From: Lentzea californiensis
Lineage (GTDB): Bacteria; Actinomycetota; Actinomycetes; Mycobacteriales; Pseudonocardiaceae
DNA length: 64,000 nt
Assembly (NCBI RefSeq): GCF_024648825.1
Contig: NZ_JANBBE010000001.1
Location: 868,001-932,000, forward strand
Direction: 5' to 3'
The position numbers were made by a program, and so were the translations under genes. The notes under the pieces are model-generated. The model was not told where the DNA came from and did not search any database. It worked only from the letters and a program-made list of their open reading frames with translations. Of the stretch, positions 57,708-64,000 are shown piece after piece; position 1 is the stretch's first letter, and each line of letters opens with the position of its first letter.

Positions 57708-57751
57708 ACTTCACGCTTGAAGTCGTGTACGGTTGACTTCAAGCGTGAAGT
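57708..57751. promoter_or_regulatory. Twin MarR operators
   Basis: ACTTCACGCTTGAAGT (57708-57723) and ACTTCAAGCGTGAAGT (57736-57751) are exact reverse complements of each other, and each is itself a dyad ACTTCA-N4-TGAAGT. Centres are 28 bp apart. They fill the divergent MarR/RidA promoter region. Confidence 0.75.
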
Positions 57752-57765
57752 CATAGGAGGAAGTC

Positions 57766-58166
57766 ATGAGCAAGCCGGAGTTCTTCGCCACCCCCGGATA
57801 CGGCGAGACGCAGCTCGAGAACATGCGGTACAGCCAGGCCGTGCGCATCGGCGACCGGGTCGAGACCTCGGGTCAGGGCGGCTGGAGCGACGAGTTCGAG
57901 TTCCCGGAGTCGCTCGAGGACGAGATCGTGCGTACGTTCGACAACGTCGAGCGCACTCTCGTGACTGCGGGCTCGTCTTGGGCGGACGTCGTGCACGTGA
58001 ACTCGTACCACGTGCTCGGCGACGACTCGTTCGACGACCACAACCGCGTGATGGTCGAGCAGTTCCGTGCGCGCATGGGGGATCGTGCGCCGATCTGGAC
58101 CGAGAGCGGGGTCACCGCCCTCGGTCACCCGAAGATGCGCATCGAGATCCGCGTGACCGCGATCGG

Positions 58167-58170
<4 letters not shown>
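57766..58170 (+). CDS. RidA-family (YjgF/Rid) protein
   Basis: A 134-residue Rid-superfamily protein: ATPGYGETQLENMRYSQAVRIGDRVETSGQGGW, RTFDNVERTLVTAGSSWADVVHVNSYHVL and HPKMRIEIRVTAIG. Canonical RidA has an Arg near position 105 that binds the substrate carboxylate; the Arg in MRIEIRVTAIG at the C-terminus occupies the equivalent strand. Proteins of this type hydrolyse reactive enamine/imine intermediates, but this one belongs to a regulator-linked subfamily whose substrate is unknown. AGGAGGAAGTC precedes the ATG. It overlaps ptsI tail to tail by 4 bp. Confidence 0.85.
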
Positions 58171-59796
<1,626 letters not shown>

Positions 59797-59798
<2 letters not shown>

Positions 59799-59810
59799 GG
59801 TCTAGACCAT
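59797..59810 (-). promoter_or_regulatory. DasR-type (dre) operator at the ptsI start
   Basis: ATGGTCTAGACCAT is a perfect 14-bp palindrome containing the TGGTCTAGACCA core of DasR-responsive elements described for Streptomyces pts and chitin/GlcNAc genes. It abuts the ptsI start codon, so binding of a DasR-like GntR repressor would block initiation. Confidence 0.75.
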
Positions 59811-59946
59811 ACCCTCCGACGGGAAACCCGGGACAGCTCAGTGTGACCAATCGAGCGGCGGAACGCGCAGCAACGCGCAGTTCGTCATCACGGCTTAACA
59901 CGCGCAGCCGACCGCGATGTGACCCTAGGCCGTTCGGAGCAGTACG

Positions 59947-61005
59947 GTGCCAGCCGTGCGCCTTCAGTACGTCTTCGCCGCAGTCTTACTGGTCGCCGGA
60001 TGCTCGTCGGCGCAACCGGGTCTCGGTCCCGAGATCAACGTCCCGGCGCAGCTGAGCACCATCCAGGACGCCGTCGACGTGGCGCAGGAGGGCGCGACCA
60101 TCGTCGTGTCGCCGGGTGTCTACGAAGAATCGGTGCAGGTCAAGACCAAAGGCCTCACGATCAGGGGAGCCAGCCGCGGCAGCGTGATCATCGACGGCGA
60201 GACCGAGCGCGCCAACGGGATCGTGGTCGCCGCTCCGGACGTGTCCGTGCAGAACCTGACGGTCCGCAACCACACCTCGGACGGTGTGCTGATCTCCGGG
60301 CAACGCGGCTTTCGCGTCTCCTACGTGACGGCGAGCAACAACGCGCGGTTCGGCGTCCACGCCGACAACGCCCAGAATGGCGTGATCGAGCAGAGCTACG
60401 CGAGCGGCAGCGCCGACTCCGGTTTCTCCGTCAGCCAGTGCCTGCCGTGCGACGTCGTCGTGCGCGGCAACGTCGCCGAACGCAACGCCGTCGGTTACCA
60501 GGGCACGAACGCGTCCGGCCGGATGTTCGTGCTGGGCAACAGGTTCAGCGGCAACCGGGTCGGCATGACCTCGGCCGCCGAACGCCAGGAGGACGTCACC
60601 CTGGTCGGCAACCTCGTCTCCGACAACGACGAGGCCCTCTCGCCCGCGCAGGCCGACGGCGCGTTCGGGCTCGGCATGAGCCTCCTGACCAGCACGAAGA
60701 ACCTGGTGTCCCGCAACCTGATCACCGGCAACCCCGGTGTCGGGCTGGCGCTGAGCCCCGGCCCGAGGGACGACCTGCAGCGAAGCAACGTGATCGTCGG
60801 CAACGGCCAGGACGTGCGGTACGACGCCGACACGCCGCGCAAGAAGGTCAGGGCGCCGCGCGGAATCCCGTTCAACCAGGTCGCCGCCCCGCCGCTGCAG
60901 CCGGAGATGCCAACGGACCCGTTGCCGGACAGGGCACCGGACGTCGAGAAGTACGCGCTGCCGAACGAAGACCTCTTCGACGACCGCGCGGCGGTACCGG
61001 CGTAG
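59947..61005 (+). CDS. Right-handed beta-helix lipoprotein
   Basis: A 352-residue exported lipoprotein. The signal peptide ends in the lipobox LVAGC (Cys near residue 19). NosD/pectate-lyase-like parallel beta-helix turns follow: TIQDAVDVAQEGATIVVSPGVYEESVQVKTKGLTIRGASRGSVIIDG, VQNLTVRNHTSDGVLISG, FRVSYVTASNNARFGVHADNAQNGVIEQSYASGSADSGF. A CLPC pair lies near residue 162. The C-terminal 60 residues are Pro/Asp-rich and disordered. It may bind or cleave an extracellular polysaccharide; no catalytic residues can be assigned. GGAGC precedes the GTG. Confidence 0.85.
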   Translation: MPAVRLQYVFAAVLLVAGCSSAQPGLGPEINVPAQLSTIQDAVDVAQEGATIVVSPGVYEESVQVKTKGLTIRGASRGSVIIDGETERANGIVVAAPDVSVQNLTVRNHTSDGVLISGQRGFRVSYVTASNNARFGVHADNAQNGVIEQSYASGSADSGFSVSQCLPCDVVVRGNVAERNAVGYQGTNASGRMFVLGNRFSGNRVGMTSAAERQEDVTLVGNLVSDNDEALSPAQADGAFGLGMSLLTSTKNLVSRNLITGNPGVGLALSPGPRDDLQRSNVIVGNGQDVRYDADTPRKKVRAPRGIPFNQVAAPPLQPEMPTDPLPDRAPDVEKYALPNEDLFDDRAAVPA

Positions 61006-61006
61006 T

Positions 61007-61870
61007 TCAGCCGACTTCGGCGGCGGTCGGGTACGACGGCTGCGCGCCCGCCTTCGTGACGGACAGCGCGGCGACCTTCGCGGCGTAGCGGGCGGCCCGC
61101 ACCAGGTCGTCGCCCTCGGCCAGCCGCGCGGACAGCGCACCGGCGAACGCGTCACCGGCGCCGGTCGTGTCGACCACCTCGTCGACCTCGATCGCCGGCA
61201 CCTCGACGACACCGGACTCCTGCACCACCGCGGCGCCGCGCGAGCCCAGCGTCACGATGGCCGAACTCGGACCGAGGTCGAGCAGGGAACGCCAGTCCGG
61301 CGCGAGTTGCGCGGCCTCGTGCTCGTTCACGATCAGCACGGTGAGCTGCCGCAACGTCTCCGCGGGCAGTTCCGCGACCGGCGACAGGTTGAGCACGGTC
61401 CGGGCGCCGGCGCGGGAGGCGGCGCCGATCGCGTGGACCACCGTCTCCAGCGGCACCTCCAGCGAGCACGTCAGCACGGCCGTGCCGCCGAGAGACAGAG
61501 CGTCCACATCGGACGGTGACACGTCGGCGTTGGCACCCGGCGACACGACGATGGAGTTCTCGCCGTCCGGCGTCACGGTGATGTACGCGATCCCGGTGGG
61601 ACGAGAGGAAGTCTTCACCAGCGCGGTGTCGACGCCGGACGACTCGAGCGACTCGCGCAGCAGCGAGCCGTACCCGTCGCCACCGACCGCACCGACCAAC
61701 GCGACGGAGGCACCGACGCGTGCGGCGGCAACGGCGGTGTTCGCACCCTTGCCGCCGGGCAGCACGACGGTGTCGCCGCCGAGCACGGTCTCACCGCCCG
61801 CGGGCCGCCTGCCGACCTCGACCACGAGGTCGGCGTTGGCGGACCCGAGAACGAGCAAAGTCTGCGTCAC
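61007..61870 (-). CDS. rbsK: Ribokinase
   Basis: A 287-residue PfkB-family kinase phosphorylating ribose to ribose-5-phosphate. VLGSANADLVVEVGRRPAGGETVLGGD and LPGGKGANTAVAAARVG form the substrate-binding start. The C-terminal signature VDTTGAGDAFAGALSARL holds the catalytic Asp and anion hole. The GTG at 61870 overlaps the rbsB stop by 4 bp. It is last in the minus-strand order rbsA-rbsC-rbsB-rbsK. Its stop faces the beta-helix lipoprotein stop with 1 bp between them. Confidence 0.93.
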   Translation of the reverse strand: MTQTLLVLGSANADLVVEVGRRPAGGETVLGGDTVVLPGGKGANTAVAAARVGASVALVGAVGGDGYGSLLRESLESSGVDTALVKTSSRPTGIAYITVTPDGENSIVVSPGANADVSPSDVDALSLGGTAVLTCSLEVPLETVVHAIGAASRAGARTVLNLSPVAELPAETLRQLTVLIVNEHEAAQLAPDWRSLLDLGPSSAIVTLGSRGAAVVQESGVVEVPAIEVDEVVDTTGAGDAFAGALSARLAEGDDLVRAARYAAKVAALSVTKAGAQPSYPTAAEVG

Positions 61871-62781
61871 TTGACGAACTCTGCCACGTTCTTCGCGGTG
61901 ATGACCTTGACCTCGACGTCCACGACCTGCTGAACCGGCTCGCCCTTGGCGGCGTGCACGGCCTGCTCGACGGCCTTGGAACCCAGGAGCTTCGGCTGCT
62001 GCGCGATGGTCGCGGCGAGCGTGCCGTCCTGGATCGCCTTCAGGCCGTCCGGCGTGCCGTCGAAGCCGACGACCTGCACGTCCTTGCCGGCACGGGCGCC
62101 GAGGGCCTTGATCGCGCCGAGCGCCATCTCGTCGTTCTCGGCGAAGACGCCCTTGATGCCGGGGTGGCCCTGCAGCAGGTTCGTGGTCTCGTTGAGGCCC
62201 TTGGCGCGGTCGAAGTCGGCGACGGCCGAGGCGACGACCTTGATGTTGCCGCTGTTCAGGCCCTGCTCGAAGCCCTGGCCGCGGTCACGCGACGCTGAGG
62301 CGCCCGGGATGCCCTTGAGGTGCGCGACCTCGCCGGAGGTGGCGCGGCCGAGCTCGATGGCCGCGAGGCTGCCGCCCGAGACGTTGTTCGACGCGACCTC
62401 GGCGGCGACCTTGCCCTCGACGGCGCGGTCGACCGAGATCAGCGGGATGTTCGCGGTCTCGGCGGCCTTCGTGGCCGGCGCGGACTGCAAGGTGTCGACC
62501 GGGTTGAGAATGATCGCCTTGACGCCCTGCGTCACCAGCGTCTGCACCTGGTTGACCTGGTTCGTCGCGTCGTTCTGCGCGTCGACCACGGTCAGCTTGG
62601 CGCCGAGCTGGTCCGCCATCTCCTGCGCGCCCTGCTGCAGTTCCACGAAGAACGGGTTGTTCAAAGTGGACACCGCGAGGCCGATGGTGATCTGGCCTCC
62701 GGACGCCCCTGTACCGCTGCACCCGGTCGCCAGCAGAGCAGCGGCGCCGAGCGTCAGCGCGATCCGTCGGGTCACCTTCAT
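61867..62781 (-). CDS. rbsB: Ribose-type ABC transporter substrate-binding lipoprotein
   Basis: A 304-residue sugar-binding lipoprotein of the RbsB family. The signal peptide ends in the lipobox LLATGC (Cys near 21). The mature protein has the two-lobed pattern ITIGLAVSTLNNPFFVELQQGAQEMADQLGAKLTVVDAQND, VKAIILNPVDT, ISVDRAV, GVFAENDEMALGAIKALG and VVGFDGTPDGLKAIQDGTLAATIAQQP. It delivers ribose or a related pentose to RbsC/RbsA. It lies 31 bp after rbsC and overlaps rbsK. Confidence 0.94.
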   Translation of the reverse strand: MKVTRRIALTLGAAALLATGCSGTGASGGQITIGLAVSTLNNPFFVELQQGAQEMADQLGAKLTVVDAQNDATNQVNQVQTLVTQGVKAIILNPVDTLQSAPATKAAETANIPLISVDRAVEGKVAAEVASNNVSGGSLAAIELGRATSGEVAHLKGIPGASASRDRGQGFEQGLNSGNIKVVASAVADFDRAKGLNETTNLLQGHPGIKGVFAENDEMALGAIKALGARAGKDVQVVGFDGTPDGLKAIQDGTLAATIAQQPKLLGSKAVEQAVHAAKGEPVQQVVDVEVKVITAKNVAEFVK

Positions 62782-62812
62782 TGGTGTCTTCCTTTACCTG
62801 TTGCGGGTTTTC

Positions 62813-63718
62813 TCAGCGACGGCGAAGTGAGTCGAGCAGCGCGGCGAGAGCGATCACCGCACCGATGACGACCTGCTGCCAGAACGGCGGTACCTGCAGC
62901 AGGTTGAGGCCGTTGCGCAGGACGGCGAGCACAAGTGCGCCGACCAACGTCCCGGTGGCGCGGCCGACGCCACCGGACAGCGACGCACCGCCGATGACGA
63001 CGGCGGCGATGGCGTCGAGTTCGTAGCCGACCGCTGCCTGCGGACCGGCGGACCCGAGCCGTCCCGCGAGCACGAGGCCCGCGGCGGCGGCGAAGAGGCC
63101 GCTCAGCGCGTAGATCCAGAGCTTCTGCCTCCGGACGTCGATTCCGCTGAGCTTGGCCGCTTCCTCGTTGCCGCCGATCGCGTACATGCGGCGACCGAGG
63201 TTGGTGCGCGTGAGGATCAGGCCGGTGATGCCGAAGAACGCCAGCATCAGCAGCAACGGCAGCGGAACCATCGGCGCGAGGTTCGAGCCGAGGAACGTGA
63301 CCAGCGCGTCGGTCTCGTGCGGCTGGCCTTCGGAGAACACCAGCGTGAGACCGCGGGCGACGCTGAGCATGGCCAGCGTCGCGATGAACGGCGGCAGCTT
63401 GCCGTAGCTGATCAGCGCGCCGTTGACGAGACCGCAGAGGGCGCCGACGACCAGGCCGATCGGGCCGGCGGTGAGCGCGCCGACCATCGCGGCCAGTGCG
63501 GCGATGCTGCCCACCGACAGGTCGATGCCGCCCGCGACCACCACGAACGTCATGCCGAACGCCATGATCGCGATGACCGCGGCCTGCACACCCACGTTGA
63601 GCAGGTTCTGCGCGTTGAGGAACGCGGGCTGCATGACCGCGATCACCAGAGCGAGGACGACGAGGCCCGCGAGGGCACCGTTCTCGCTCGCGTACTTGCG
63701 AATGCTGATCGTGCTCAC
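62813..63718 (-). CDS. rbsC: Ribose-type ABC transporter permease
   Basis: A 301-residue membrane permease with 8-10 hydrophobic segments. Family motifs are [40 protein letters not shown]-like [49 protein letters not shown] and [30 protein letters not shown]. The GTG start overlaps the rbsA stop by 4 bp. The protein forms the channel for sugar import. Confidence 0.95.
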   Translation of the reverse strand: MSTISIRKYASENGALAGLVVLALVIAVMQPAFLNAQNLLNVGVQAAVIAIMAFGMTFVVVAGGIDLSVGSIAALAAMVGALTAGPIGLVVGALCGLVNGALISYGKLPPFIATLAMLSVARGLTLVFSEGQPHETDALVTFLGSNLAPMVPLPLLLMLAFFGITGLILTRTNLGRRMYAIGGNEEAAKLSGIDVRRQKLWIYALSGLFAAAAGLVLAGRLGSAGPQAAVGYELDAIAAVVIGGASLSGGVGRATGTLVGALVLAVLRNGLNLLQVPPFWQQVVIGAVIALAALLDSLRRR

Positions 63719-64000
63719 GCTGAGATCTCCTGCACGGCGAGTGCCATCACCTGGTCTTGGGTCGCGCCCCTGGGCAGCTCACCGGCCACCCGGCCGTGGG
63801 CCATCACGACGACGCGGTCGCTCATCCCGATCACCTCGGGCAGGTCGCTGGACACGAGCAGCACGGCCCGGCCCTGCGCGGTCATGCGGTTGATGAGCTC
63901 GTAGATCTCGACCTTGGCGCCGACGTCGACGCCCCTGGTCGGTTCGTCGAGGATCAGCACCTTCGGGTCGGCCAGCAGCCACTTGCCGATGACGACCTTC
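63715..64000 (-). CDS. rbsA: Ribose-type ABC transporter ATPase (C-terminal end only)
   Basis: The last 95 codons of a two-domain sugar ABC ATPase; the rest lies beyond the window. Visible parts are [31 protein letters not shown] (Walker B and D-loop of the second ATPase domain) and [30 protein letters not shown] (switch region; Ser in place of the usual switch His, as in RbsA C-domains). It is the first visible gene of the operon. Confidence 0.93.
   Translation of the reverse strand, partial: KVVIGKWLLADPKVLILDEPTRGVDVGAKVEIYELINRMTAQGRAVLLVSSDLPEVIGMSDRVVVMAHGRVAGELPRGATQDQVMALAVQEISA

Overview
The window is high-GC DNA from a filamentous-type actinomycete. Gene content and order suggest Pseudonocardiaceae (a Lentzea/Saccharothrix-like organism); this is inference, since no rRNA or other taxonomic marker is present. 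The block 21.8-37.1 kb has the gene order known from Mycobacterium near its replication origin: inositol-phosphate synthase and PadR regulator (minus strand), DUF5318 protein, class A penicillin-binding protein, GT87-type membrane protein, then rpsF-ssb-rpsR-rplI-dnaB. The window therefore probably lies within some tens of kilobases of oriC, although dnaA and dnaN are not in it.

Layout. 0-10 kb: a truncated TetR gene with its operator, a Cof-type phosphatase, a PPOX flavoenzyme, an ABC exporter with two near-duplicate ATPases around one permease, a mycosin-like subtilase, trmB, a divergent nitric oxide synthase oxygenase, an orphan histidine kinase and two very small genes. 10-21 kb: an amidohydrolase behind a CRP-like site, two SDRs, two MFS transporters, a DUF3455 secreted protein and two tandem Tat-exported PhoX-family proteins. 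21-37 kb: the conserved chromosomal core, interrupted by an SGNH hydrolase, a second GT87-like protein, endonuclease IV and a secreted Pro-rich protein. dnaB carries an in-frame 230-residue class 3 intein in its Walker A loop and is preceded by a cluster of DnaA boxes.

37-46 kb is a cell-surface region: a TetR gene with twin palindromic operators facing a truncated SDR stub, a 1125-residue secreted protein made of thirteen 51-residue chaplin-like repeats plus a nine-residue repeat tail, a second secreted protein, a large solenoid membrane protein and an AI-2E-family permease. 46-57 kb: a GGDEF protein, a kinase/regulator/DUF1707 operon, the threonine-degradation pair tdh-kbl, an XRE/DUF397 pair, an ECF-like sigma factor with a membrane-anchored partner, and a LysR regulator. 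57-64 kb: a MarR/RidA divergent pair with twin operators, ptsI under a DasR-type palindrome, a beta-helix lipoprotein and the minus-strand ribose operon rbsA-rbsC-rbsB-rbsK (rbsA runs off the end).

The points most worth follow-up are the class 3 DnaB intein with a decayed homing endonuclease, the DnaA-box cluster in front of dnaB, the chaplin-derived giant repeat protein, a family of exactly 55-nt hairpins seen twice between genes, and the NOS with an altered heme loop. No CRISPR array, tRNA, rRNA or intact insertion sequence was seen.
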